Assembly: GCA_963791635.1 (NCBI GenBank)
Contig: CAWBTC010000017.1
Location: 868,001 to 932,000 of the forward strand
DNA from: VFMC01 sp963791635
GTDB lineage: Bacteria; Actinomycetota; Acidimicrobiia; Acidimicrobiales; Ilumatobacteraceae
Direction: 5' to 3'
Length of the DNA: 64,000 nt
Numbering within the stretch: position 1 is the stretch's first letter; each line of letters begins with the position of its first letter. The notes below the pieces were generated by a model. That model saw only the letters and a list, made by a program, of their open reading frames with translations. It had not been told where the DNA came from and ran no database searches. This document shows, piece after piece, positions 8,970 to 16,308 of the stretch. The position numbers and the translations under genes were made by a program.

Positions 8970-10694
8970 GTGTCATCAGGATCGCAGTACGGTCATGACA
9001 TCGAACGGATCTGGGTGGCCGACGACGAACCGAGCACACGGTTCCCGCTGTACAGCCGCGGCAACGTCGGCGAGGTGTTCCCGCACGTGCTGACTGCGCT
9101 CACCGCGACGCTGATCGGCGAGCACATCGCTCGCGGACAACTCGAGTCGATCGGTGAGATGGGAGCGCTGAGTCGCGAGGAGATGGCGGGTCCAGCGGTG
9201 GGGACCGGAGTGTTCGGCGGCTATCTGTACCAGAACGCCTCGACGATGCGGATGTTCGGTGTCAGGGCCCCAGGCATGTCGGTCGCCGACGTGGACCAAC
9301 AGGTGATCGGCGACGTCCCCGGACTCCCGCCGTACGTTCGCCGTCCGGGCGACCGGAGTCTCCGCGCCAGCGTTCGCGTGGTTCGCCACATGGTGCGTCT
9401 CGTCCGCACGCTCGACCTGGCACCGCTGGATCAGGCGCGAGATGATGCACAGGCGTGGTTGGCCACGTTGCCCGATCTGACCAGTGCCTCGGATGCAGAG
9501 CTCTCGGACTGGCTGCGGTCGTACCCGCCGCGTCAGGGCGAGAGCATGCGGAGGCTGCTCAGCTCGAGCATCGGCGCCGGCATCCCACTCGGCCTGCTGC
9601 AGCGGCTCCTCGAACGATCGAACCAACAGGGCTTGCTCAACCGGATCGTCGGTGGCACCGGCGACATCGACTCGGCGCGGCTCGCCCAGCGGATGTGGTT
9701 GCTCGGCCGAATCGTCGCGGACGATGATGATCTCACGGCCGCCTTCGATGCCGGGCTCGATCGCATCGCCGAACGCTCACAGGCGACGGCACTGCCAGAC
9801 GCGCTTGCGGCGTTCCTCGCCGACCACGGACATCGCTGCAACGACGAGTACGAACTCGCGTCGCCGGCATGGTCGATGGACCCGTCGCCGGTGTACGCCG
9901 CGATCGATCGACTTCGTCGCGCACCGCTCGATCGCGATCCCGCTGCGGCTGCGCATCGTCTGGCTGACGACGCCGAGGTGGCGCTCGAGGAAGCTGTTTC
10001 GAGGACCCGACGTCCGTTGCGGAGGATGCTCCGCAGGGTCGCTCACCAGTCGAGAGTGGGGGCCATCGGCCGCGAGCGGGCGAAGGACATCCTGGTGCTC
10101 GAGAACCTCGGCGCACGCCGGGTGCTGCACGAACTGATGCGTCGGGCGGCCGAACGTGGCGGACCGTCCGACCCTCGGCTCGGGTTCTGCGTGACGGCGA
10201 GCGAGTTGAGCGAGTTCGTCGCGTCACCCGGCGGCTTCGCACCGATCATCGCTGAGCGCGCCGCGCTCCGCGACCACCTCGACGCTCGGGTACCGCCCGA
10301 CTGGTTCGAAGGCCGCATCCCCGATCCAGCGACCTGGAAGGTGCGCCGCGAACACGTTGCTCCGGCACCGGCTCGGGGCTCGGTCGTGCAGGGCATCGCC
10401 GTCAGCGGAGGCATCGCGTCGGGGCCGGCCCGGGTGGTGCACGACCCGGGCGATCCGCGAGGGTTGGAGCCGGGTGAAGTGCTCGTGTGTGCGATCACCG
10501 ATCCGTCGTGGACCCCGCTGTTCCTCGGTGCGGTCGCCGTGGTGTGCGACTCGGGAGCGCTGTTGAGTCACGCTGCGATCGTGGCCCGCGAGCTCGGCAT
10601 TCCCGCCGTGTTGTCGGTTCCGGGCATCACCGGCGTCGCCGACGGCACGATGCTCCACATCGACGGCACCACCGGCGAGGTCCATGTCGGCTGA
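8970..10694 (+). CDS. PEP-utilising enzyme relative with phosphohistidine swivel domain, no ATP-grasp domain
   Basis: About 574 residues. The N-terminus (WVADDEPSTRFPLYSRGNVGEVFPHVL) matches the central helical region of PEP-synthase- and rifampin-phosphotransferase-like proteins. The C-terminal about 80 residues are the swivelling phosphohistidine domain, with GALLSHAAIVARELGIPAV (His534 expected to carry phosphate). The N-terminal ATP-grasp (PEP/pyruvate-binding) domain of full enzymes is absent. The protein must therefore work with a separate ATP-grasp subunit, serve a different transfer, or be inactive. The start is uncertain. GTG 8970 gives a sensible N-terminus, and GTG 9015 is an alternative that avoids the adjacent hairpin. 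No neighbour encodes the missing domain. The role is unassigned. Confidence 0.75.
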   Translation: MSSGSQYGHDIERIWVADDEPSTRFPLYSRGNVGEVFPHVLTALTATLIGEHIARGQLESIGEMGALSREEMAGPAVGTGVFGGYLYQNASTMRMFGVRAPGMSVADVDQQVIGDVPGLPPYVRRPGDRSLRASVRVVRHMVRLVRTLDLAPLDQARDDAQAWLATLPDLTSASDAELSDWLRSYPPRQGESMRRLLSSSIGAGIPLGLLQRLLERSNQQGLLNRIVGGTGDIDSARLAQRMWLLGRIVADDDDLTAAFDAGLDRIAERSQATALPDALAAFLADHGHRCNDEYELASPAWSMDPSPVYAAIDRLRRAPLDRDPAAAAHRLADDAEVALEEAVSRTRRPLRRMLRRVAHQSRVGAIGRERAKDILVLENLGARRVLHELMRRAAERGGPSDPRLGFCVTASELSEFVASPGGFAPIIAERAALRDHLDARVPPDWFEGRIPDPATWKVRREHVAPAPARGSVVQGIAVSGGIASGPARVVHDPGDPRGLEPGEVLVCAITDPSWTPLFLGAVAVVCDSGALLSHAAIVARELGIPAVLSVPGITGVADGTMLHIDGTTGEVHVG

Positions 10695-10703
10695 GATCCG
10701 TGC

Positions 10704-10746
10704 TTCGTGAGTTCGCGGACCCGTCAGGGGACCTTGACCTCACGAA
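10704..10746. repeat. Family B intergenic palindrome, copy 2
   Basis: Arms TTCGTGAG (10704-10711) and CTCACGAA (10739-10746), with inner GACCC/GGGGAC pairing, lie between the convergent ends of the PEP-utilising-type gene (10694) and the HisN-type gene (10749). Read on the minus strand, it aligns with copy 1 at 7122-7164 across most of its length. It is a likely terminator or REP-like element. Confidence 0.65.
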
Positions 10747-10748
10747 GG

Positions 10749-11615
10749 TCAGGTGTTGAGGCTCGCCGTCTCTGCGTGCAGCAGCCCGTTGGAGCTGATT
10801 GCGGTGCTGCTCTCGTAGGTGCGCATGCCGTGGCGGTCGGTGAACGTGCCACCGGCTTCCTCCACCACCACCATCACCGCGGCGAGGTCGTAGGGCATGA
10901 GGCCGACCGCATCGACGGCGAGATCGATCGCCCCCTCGGCGACCAGCATGTGTTGCCAGAAGTCACCGAAGCCGCGAGCGCGGTAGGCGCGCTGCTGGAG
11001 TGCCACGAGCTCGCCGGTGAGGCCGAGATCGTCCCAGCCCCCGGCGAAGGTGACCGACACCTGGGCCTCGTCGATCGACGCAACCGACGACACGCGGCAC
11101 GGCCGGTCGCCACCTGTGACCGTGGTTGCGACGGCGCCGAGCCCGCGCGCCGCCCACCATCTTCGACCGAGCGCCGGCGCCGATACCACGCCGACGAGTG
11201 CGCCGTGTTCGACGTGGGTGAGGGCGATGAGACTGGCCCACACCGGGATGCCGCGCACGAAGTTGGAGGTGCCGTCGATCGGATCGATGATCCAGCGCCA
11301 CGGTGAGGAGGCATCGCCCACCACGCCGTGCTCCTCGCCGTAGAGGCCGTGGTGCGGGCGGTGCTCGAGTACGAGGTCGGAGATCGCCAACTCGCTCTCC
11401 CGATCGGCTTCGGTCACCTCGGTGCGATTTGCCTTCCAGTCGAGGGTGTAGCTGCGCTGCTCGTAGTGGGGCAGCGTCACGGCATCGGCCGCAGTGGCGA
11501 GCTTCAACGCAAACGCGAGTTCGACCGCGAGGTCGTGGCCGTCGATCAGCTGGTCGAGGGGGCCGGCGGGGCCGGCGGGGCCGGCGGGGCTGGCGGGGCT
11601 GGCGGGGGTGATCAC
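10749..11615 (-). CDS. Inositol-monophosphatase family phosphatase, HisN-type
   Basis: Mg2+-dependent sugar-phosphate phosphatase. It contains YGEEHG, WIIDPIDGTSNFVRG (the DPxDGT metal-binding motif) and, near the C-terminus, YDLAAVMVVVEEAGG. These are the signatures of the IMPase superfamily, and the overall form is closest to actinobacterial histidinol-phosphate phosphatase HisN. Inositol-1-phosphatase is possible. GTG 11615 overlaps the upstream enoyl-CoA hydratase stop (GTGA), so the two are translationally coupled. The first 19 residues are Pro/Ala/Gly repeats encoded by a 9-bp tandem repeat. The folded domain begins at LDQLIDGHDLAVELA, so the repeat is a low-complexity extension. No other histidine genes are nearby. 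Confidence 0.82.
   Translation of the reverse strand: MITPASPASPAGPAGPAGPLDQLIDGHDLAVELAFALKLATAADAVTLPHYEQRSYTLDWKANRTEVTEADRESELAISDLVLEHRPHHGLYGEEHGVVGDASSPWRWIIDPIDGTSNFVRGIPVWASLIALTHVEHGALVGVVSAPALGRRWWAARGLGAVATTVTGGDRPCRVSSVASIDEAQVSVTFAGGWDDLGLTGELVALQQRAYRARGFGDFWQHMLVAEGAIDLAVDAVGLMPYDLAAVMVVVEEAGGTFTDRHGMRTYESSTAISSNGLLHAETASLNT
11562..11606. repeat. 9-bp tandem repeat (GCCGGCGGG), five units
   Basis: Three perfect GCCGGCGGG units followed by two GCTGGCGGG units. On the minus strand they encode the Pro-Ala-Gly/Pro-Ala-Ser N-terminal extension of the HisN-type phosphatase, just inside its start codon. The unit is a multiple of three, so copy-number change would keep the frame. Confidence 0.85.
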
Positions 11616-12406
11616 GTGTCGAACTCCGGGGCTCGCTTGGACTGCAGCGCATCGAGGCCTTCGGCCGCATCGGGGCCGAGGAAGTTGAGCATCTCGTAGG
11701 CGAGCGACGCCTCGAAGTTGGGTAGCGCCTGACGCAACCAGTGGTTCAGCGCCCGCTTGGTGTAACGGGTGGCGTCACGCGGTCCGCGGGCGAGCCTCTC
11801 CGCGATCGCCAACGCCTGCGGCAACACCTCGTCGGCCACCACCGCCTTGCTGACGAGCCCGATTCGTTCGGCCTCGCGACCGTCGATGAACTCGGCGGTC
11901 AGGAGGTAGTACTTCGCCTTGGCCATGCCGCACAGCAGCGGCCAGATCGCGACGGCGTGATCCCCGGCCCCGACGCCCAGTCGGATGTGGCCGTCGGTGA
12001 ACCGGGCGTCCTGATCGATGATCGAGATGTCGGCCAGCAGTGCCACGGCCAACCCTGCACCGACCGCCACACCGTTGATTGCGCTGATGATCGGCGTGTC
12101 GCAGTCGATCATCGTCCGAACGATGTCGCCTGCCTCGCGCATCACCTTCATGGTCTGGGCGTGATTGCCCACCTGTTCGGCGATCCAGTCGAGATCACCT
12201 CCGGCGCTGAACGCCGTGCCCTCGCCGGTCACGACGACCGCTCGGATCGTGTCGTCGTGGGAGATGTCGTGGAACACCCTGGCGAGTTCGGCGTGCAGCA
12301 CTGCGTCGGTTGCGTTGAGCTTGCCGGGGTTCGACAGCGTGAGCAGCACCACACCGTGATCGCGTCGCTCGATCAGCAACCGTCGGTACGAGGAGTCGTC
12401 CATCAT
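11612..12406 (-). CDS. Enoyl-CoA hydratase/isomerase family protein
   Basis: Crotonase-fold enzyme, about 264 residues, acting on acyl-CoA thioesters. Seen are NPGKLNATDAVLHAEL, VVVTGEGTAFSAGGDLDW (first oxyanion-hole strand), ISAINGVAVGAGLAVALLAD (second oxyanion-hole glycines), and DARFTDGHIRLGVGAGDHAV, where hydratases usually carry a catalytic glutamate. Here the position reads VGAGDHAV, so classical hydratase chemistry is uncertain, and an isomerase, thioesterase or hydrolase role is possible. The tandem ATGs at 12406 and 12403 are preferred over GTG 12421, because the extra residues do not fit the family. It is coupled to the downstream HisN-type gene by a 4-bp overlap. Confidence 0.85.
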   Translation of the reverse strand: MMDDSSYRRLLIERRDHGVVLLTLSNPGKLNATDAVLHAELARVFHDISHDDTIRAVVVTGEGTAFSAGGDLDWIAEQVGNHAQTMKVMREAGDIVRTMIDCDTPIISAINGVAVGAGLAVALLADISIIDQDARFTDGHIRLGVGAGDHAVAIWPLLCGMAKAKYYLLTAEFIDGREAERIGLVSKAVVADEVLPQALAIAERLARGPRDATRYTKRALNHWLRQALPNFEASLAYEMLNFLGPDAAEGLDALQSKRAPEFDT

Positions 12407-12460
12407 GGCGAGGCTACGCACACGGGGTAGGCACCGTCAGGAACACAGGTAGCGCCATGC

Positions 12461-12532
12461 AGAACCGTGACCAGAACCGTGACCAGAACCGTGACCAGAA
12501 CCGTGACCAGAACCGTGACCGGAACCGTCGAC
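12461..12532. repeat. 12-bp tandem repeat (AGAACCGTGACC), five perfect copies plus one variant
   Basis: Five head-to-tail copies of AGAACCGTGACC (12461-12520) and a degenerate sixth lie between the dxs stop (12575) and the enoyl-CoA hydratase start, both on the minus strand. The unit is a short simple repeat with no spacers, so it is not a CRISPR. It would sit in the 5' leader of the hydratase transcript or the dxs trailer. Its function is unknown. Confidence 0.9.
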
Positions 12533-12574
12533 CGAACCACAGGCAGAAGTCGGTCGACCGGCCGCGAGCCGATG

Positions 12575-14515
12575 TCAGAGCAGGTCGCGAACGGCGGCCG
12601 CGATGCCGTCGGGATCGAGCCCGATGGCGGCGAGGATCTTCGCCGCATCGCCCTGCTGGATGAACTTCGACGGAATGCCGAGGTTGCGCACCGCCACGTC
12701 GGAGCGGATCGCGTGCACCTGGTCGGCAATGGTCATTCCGATGCCGCCGTCGCGGATGCCGTCCTCCGCGGTGAGCACCGCGCCGTGGCGGGTCGCGTCG
12801 GCGATCATCTCCTGATCGAGCGGGGCACAGCAGCGAACGTCCCAGATGGTGACCTCGATGCCGCCGGCGGCGAGCCGTACAGCGGCCTTCTCGGCGATCG
12901 TCACCATCTTGCCGATGGCGAGGATCGCGACCGAGCCGTCGCCATCGCGTACCTTGCGGGCCTTCGTACCGCTGCCGACCTCGTGCTCGCCCACGTGATG
13001 AGCGGTGCCGCGGGGGTAGCGGATGACCACCGGCCCGTCGTCGGCGAGCGACATCGCATCGTGCAGCATGACCTGCAGATCCTCGGCGCTCGCGGGTGCG
13101 AGCACGCGCATGCCCGGCACCTTCGCCAGCAGCGCCATGTCGTACACCCCGTGATGGCTCGCGCCATCCGGCCCGGTGATCCCGGCGCGGTCGAGGCAGA
13201 ACACCACCGGGAGGCGGTGCATCGCAACGTCGTAGACCACCTGATCCCACGCCCGGTTGAGGAACGTGGAGTAGATCGCGACGATCGGGCGGAGGCCGCC
13301 CATCGCCATGCCGGCCGCGCCGGTGACGGCGTGCTGCTCGGCGATGCCGACGTCGAAGAAACGGTCCGGAAAACGTGCCTGGAACGGCAACAGACCGGTG
13401 GGGCCGGGCATCGCGGCGGTGATCGCGACGACTCGGCGGTCTGCCTCGGCCTCTTTGATGATCGCATCCGCGAATGCCTGGGTGTACCCCGTCGGCATCG
13501 CCGGTGGCGGACCGATGGCGGGGTCGAAGACAGGTGCGTCGTGGAGGTTCTTCTCGTCGTCGTCCTCGGCCGGCGGATACCCACGGCCTTTCTGGGTGAG
13601 CACGTGGACGACGATCGGACCCTCCGCCGAGAGCTCGACGGCGTTGCGCAGGCTCTCCTCGAGATCTTCCAGCGAATGGCCGTCGACCGGCCCGACGTAA
13701 CGGACGCCGAGCGCTTCGAAGAACGACGGTGGCTGCAAGAACTCTCGCACCGCGGCTTTGAACGCCTCGACGCCCTTCTCGGCTTGCGGCCCCACGTACG
13801 GCAGGTTCTGCAGAAAGTGCTCGAGGCGGCGCTGGCGACGCACGTAGACCGGGTTGAGCCGGATGTTCGTCAGGGCGTGGGCGAGCTTGTCGGTCACGCG
13901 TGACGGCAGGCTCGGATGGTCGTCCATCGACTGCTCGAGCGCGGTCGGCATCGCGGCGGTGAGGTTCGAGATCGTCGGGGCGTAGGAGCGCCCGTTGTCG
14001 TTCAGCACGATGATCACACGCTGACCCGAGTGGCCGAGGTTGTTCAGCGCTTCGTAGGCCATGCCGCCCGTCATCGCGCCGTCGCCGATCACCGCAACGA
14101 TGTGGCGGCGCGGATCGGTGCCCGCGTCGCGAGCGACGGAAAGGCCATAGGCATAGGACAGCACCGTGCTCGCATGGCTGTTCTCGATGATGTCGTGGTG
14201 GCTCTCCTCACGGTTCGGATAGCCCGACAAGCCGTTGGCCTGGCGGAGGTGCTCGAATCCGGCCTGGCGTCCGGTGACGATCTTGTGCACGTAGGCCTGG
14301 TGGCCGGTGTCCCAGAGGATCGCATCGGTGGGTGAGTCGAACACGCGGTGGAGGGCGAGCGTGAGCTCCACCACTCCGAGGTTGCTGCCGAGGTGGCCGG
14401 CGTTCTCGGCCACCGCCTGGACCACGAAGTCACGGATCTCGCCGGCGAGGTCGTACACATCGGGGTAGCCGAGCTTGCGCAGGTCGGCGGGTTCGCGGAT
14501 GTCGGAGAGTGCCAT
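12575..14515 (-). CDS. dxs: 1-deoxy-D-xylulose-5-phosphate synthase
   Basis: TPP-dependent transketolase-like enzyme that condenses pyruvate and glyceraldehyde-3-phosphate to DXP, the first step of the MEP isoprenoid pathway. It has 646 residues, a normal length. Seen are AGHLGSNLGVVELTLALH, WDTGHQAYVHKIVTGR, VIGDGAMTGGMAYEALNN followed by LNDN (the TPP/Mg2+ GDG-N motif), the central VRYVGPVDGHSLEDL, and FDVGIAEQHAVTGAAGMA with the catalytic glutamate of the pyrimidine-binding domain. The C-terminal domain reads LTAEDGIRDGGIG and ends AAAVRDLL. ATG 14515 gives the usual MALSDIREPADLRKL start. The gene implies that isoprenoids come from the MEP route. It is divergent from the SDR gene at 14577. 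Confidence 0.96.
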   Translation of the reverse strand: MALSDIREPADLRKLGYPDVYDLAGEIRDFVVQAVAENAGHLGSNLGVVELTLALHRVFDSPTDAILWDTGHQAYVHKIVTGRQAGFEHLRQANGLSGYPNREESHHDIIENSHASTVLSYAYGLSVARDAGTDPRRHIVAVIGDGAMTGGMAYEALNNLGHSGQRVIIVLNDNGRSYAPTISNLTAAMPTALEQSMDDHPSLPSRVTDKLAHALTNIRLNPVYVRRQRRLEHFLQNLPYVGPQAEKGVEAFKAAVREFLQPPSFFEALGVRYVGPVDGHSLEDLEESLRNAVELSAEGPIVVHVLTQKGRGYPPAEDDDEKNLHDAPVFDPAIGPPPAMPTGYTQAFADAIIKEAEADRRVVAITAAMPGPTGLLPFQARFPDRFFDVGIAEQHAVTGAAGMAMGGLRPIVAIYSTFLNRAWDQVVYDVAMHRLPVVFCLDRAGITGPDGASHHGVYDMALLAKVPGMRVLAPASAEDLQVMLHDAMSLADDGPVVIRYPRGTAHHVGEHEVGSGTKARKVRDGDGSVAILAIGKMVTIAEKAAVRLAAGGIEVTIWDVRCCAPLDQEMIADATRHGAVLTAEDGIRDGGIGMTIADQVHAIRSDVAVRNLGIPSKFIQQGDAAKILAAIGLDPDGIAAAVRDLL

Positions 14516-14576
14516 GGCGAGGGCCACGATACCGCTGGGTAGAGAGTGCAAAGTGGCAAGCCGGTACCTTCGGCAT

Positions 14577-15353
14577 GTGCCGATCACCACACAGCTCTTC
14601 GACCTCACCGGACACGTCGCCCTGGTCACGGGTGGCAACAGCGGCATCGGCCTCGGCATGGCCGAGGGCCTCGCGGCCCATGGCGCGACCATCGCCATCT
14701 GGGGAACGAATCCCGACAAGAACGCCAACGCAGCGGCGGTGCTGCGCGGCTCAGGCGCACACGTGCTCGACCTCGTGTGCGACGTGGGCGATCGACAAGC
14801 GGTGATTGCGTCGATGGCGGCCACGGTCGAAGCGCTCGGCCGGGTCGACTCCTGCTTCGTGAACGCGGGCGTGGGTGGCCGGGCCCCGAGCTTCGTGGGC
14901 ATGACCGACGAGGAGTGGCACCGCGTGCTGCGGGTGAACCTCGACGGCGCGTTCTACACCGCACAGGAAGCGGTGAAGCAGATGGTGGCGCAGGGCGATG
15001 GCGGTTCGGTCGTGTTCACGACGTCGGGCTCCGCGTACTTCGGCCAGCAGAAGGGTCAGCACTACGGCGGTTCGAAGGGTGCCGTCATCTCGATGATGAA
15101 AGGCATCGCGGTCGAACACGCTCGGCATGGCATCCGCTGCAACGCGATCCTGCCCGGCTGGATCGAGAGCGACATGACCGCCGGCGCTTTCGGCTGGGAC
15201 AAGTTCGTCGACAACGTGTTGCCCCGCGTGCCGATGCGTCGGTGGGGCACGCCCGCCGACTTCAGTGCCCTCGCGGTGTACCTCGCCTCCGGTGCGAGCA
15301 GCTACCACACCGGCGACGTGATCACGATCGACGGCGGATACCACAGCTTCTGA
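14577..15353 (+). CDS. Short-chain dehydrogenase/reductase (SDR)
   Basis: Classical SDR, 258 residues, NAD(P)-dependent oxidoreductase. Seen are VALVTGGNSGIGLGMAE (TGxxxGIG cofactor loop), a NAGVGG segment, SVVFTTSGSAYFG (catalytic serine) and HYGGSKGAVISMMKG (YxxxK). It ends YHTGDVITIDGGYHSF, typical of the FabG/glucose-dehydrogenase-like branch. The start is GTG 14577, with no good alternative near the TGxxxGIG motif. The substrate is unknown. It stands divergent to dxs, and a pair of family A palindromes follows its stop. Confidence 0.9.
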   Translation: MPITTQLFDLTGHVALVTGGNSGIGLGMAEGLAAHGATIAIWGTNPDKNANAAAVLRGSGAHVLDLVCDVGDRQAVIASMAATVEALGRVDSCFVNAGVGGRAPSFVGMTDEEWHRVLRVNLDGAFYTAQEAVKQMVAQGDGGSVVFTTSGSAYFGQQKGQHYGGSKGAVISMMKGIAVEHARHGIRCNAILPGWIESDMTAGAFGWDKFVDNVLPRVPMRRWGTPADFSALAVYLASGASSYHTGDVITIDGGYHSF

Positions 15354-15357
15354 CCAA

Positions 15358-15465
15358 TCGCGATGAGAGATGAGCGTCGGTGCCGACCGGATCTCTCATC
15401 GGGTACCGCACCGCTGCCGAGGCGATGAAAGATCGATGCGCCACGGACGCTCATCTCTCATCGCG
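15358..15465. repeat. Family A intergenic palindromes, two hairpins in tandem
   Basis: First hairpin: CGATGAGAGAT (15361-15371) and ATCTCTCATCG (15391-15401), perfect 11-bp arms. Second: GCGATGAAAGAT (15422-15433) and ATCTCTCATCGC (15453-15464), one mismatch. Both share GACGCTCATCTCTCATCGCG or its complement with copies at 45.4, 52.0 and 53.5 kb. They occupy the gap between the SDR stop and the small gene at 15500. No ribosome-binding or U-tract feature is visible. They are probably REP-like elements or factor-dependent terminators. Confidence 0.75.
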
Positions 15466-15499
15466 GAGGTTGACGGGCGAACGTGTGTACGATCTGGGC

Positions 15500-15823
15500 A
15501 TGTCCTTCGGTCAAGTCTCCGGTCCGCCCGCCACCGCCAAGCAGGTCAACGAACTGCTGTCGCTCCTGAGCGAGGCGGGCCACAGCGATTTCCGCGACGC
15601 CCGCGGCCCGATGGGCTTCACGCAACGTCAGGCAGGTGGCAAGTTCAGCCGTGACGAGGCCGACGCTTTCATCCAGCAACTGCAGGACGAGGCCGATCGG
15701 CAGGCTGCCCCGGTTGCCGAACCTGCCGTCGCAGTCGTGATCGACGAGGCAGTGCGCAAGCTCCCGACCGAACAGCTCGCTGCCGAGCTCCAGCGTCGTG
15801 GCTGGATCGTCGCCGCCCCATGA
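15500..15823 (+). CDS. Conserved hypothetical protein, 107 aa
   Basis: Small soluble protein without signal peptide or membrane segment. It starts MSFGQVSGPPATAKQVNELL (ATG 15500). The middle, GHSDFRDARGPMGFTQRQAGGKFSRDEADAFIQQL, resembles a helical domain seen in actinobacterial proteins of unknown function. It has a charged linker with several alanine and valine residues, and the C-terminal part, KLPTEQLAAELQRRGWIV, is a short helical hairpin of the kind found at the ends of DNA- or cell-division-related proteins. An upstream in-frame extension to 15380 would read through the palindromes and is unlikely. I do not recognise a function. It converges on the NTF2-like gene with an 18-base gap. 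Confidence 0.7.
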   Translation: MSFGQVSGPPATAKQVNELLSLLSEAGHSDFRDARGPMGFTQRQAGGKFSRDEADAFIQQLQDEADRQAAPVAEPAVAVVIDEAVRKLPTEQLAAELQRRGWIVAAP

Positions 15824-15841
15824 ACGATCGCCAGTGGCCTG

Positions 15842-16213
15842 TCAGCCGGCCGGCGTGTCCTGGCTGAAGACGTTCATCCACCGGCCGTCGCTCCACGTCC
15901 ACAGCGAGCTGACGTACATCGACTCGGTCGAGTCAGGACCAGCACCAGGTCGCCGGAAGTCGGCGCGGTAGCTGAGGAGCTTCGCCGTGGGCGAGATGTC
16001 GACGACGCGAGTGTCGGCGATGGCGTAGCTGTCCACCGATGGTCCGCAGCGGAGCTGGTCGGCATGGTCGTCCCGACCGGCGAAGCCTGTGGGGTACACA
16101 CCGAGGAAGTCGGGTGCGAGCAGCGCGAGGTCGGCTGCAGCGTCGCCGTGAACGAGCGCTTCCCACACACCGGTTTCGAGCGCGATCAGGAACTCGACGT
16201 TTGATTCGTCCAT
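15842..16213 (-). CDS. NTF2-like (SnoaL/DUF4440-type) protein
   Basis: A 123-residue single-domain protein. ATG 16213 starts MDESNVEFLIALETGVWEAL, and the protein continues ADLALLAPDFLGVYPTGFAGRDDH and ends YVSSLWTWSDGRWMNVFSQDTP. This pattern of helix, DFLGVYP-type strand and a final WxxxxGxWxNVFSQxTP strand is typical of DUF4440 members of the NTF2-like superfamily. Members may be small-molecule isomerases or binding proteins. No catalytic residues can be assigned. It is divergent from the TPP enzyme gene at 16309. Confidence 0.78.
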   Translation of the reverse strand: MDESNVEFLIALETGVWEALVHGDAAADLALLAPDFLGVYPTGFAGRDDHADQLRCGPSVDSYAIADTRVVDISPTAKLLSYRADFRRPGAGPDSTESMYVSSLWTWSDGRWMNVFSQDTPAG

Positions 16214-16308
16214 GGCCCGAGTCTCACACCGACAACAGGGTGCGTCGTTCCAGGTGGGACCGGTGTGCTGCTGGCGGGCCAGGGCAGATGTGCGGTGCAT
16301 GCTGCGCG

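Noticed and set aside
12461..12532. Possible CRISPR array
   Set aside because: The copies are 12 bp, directly adjacent with no unique spacers, and there are no cas genes. It is a simple tandem repeat.
12467..13903. A 478-codon plus-strand open frame with TRTVTRTVT repeats
   Set aside because: It is the complement of dxs plus the 12-bp tandem repeat. The peptide repeats come from the DNA repeat and dxs explains the rest.
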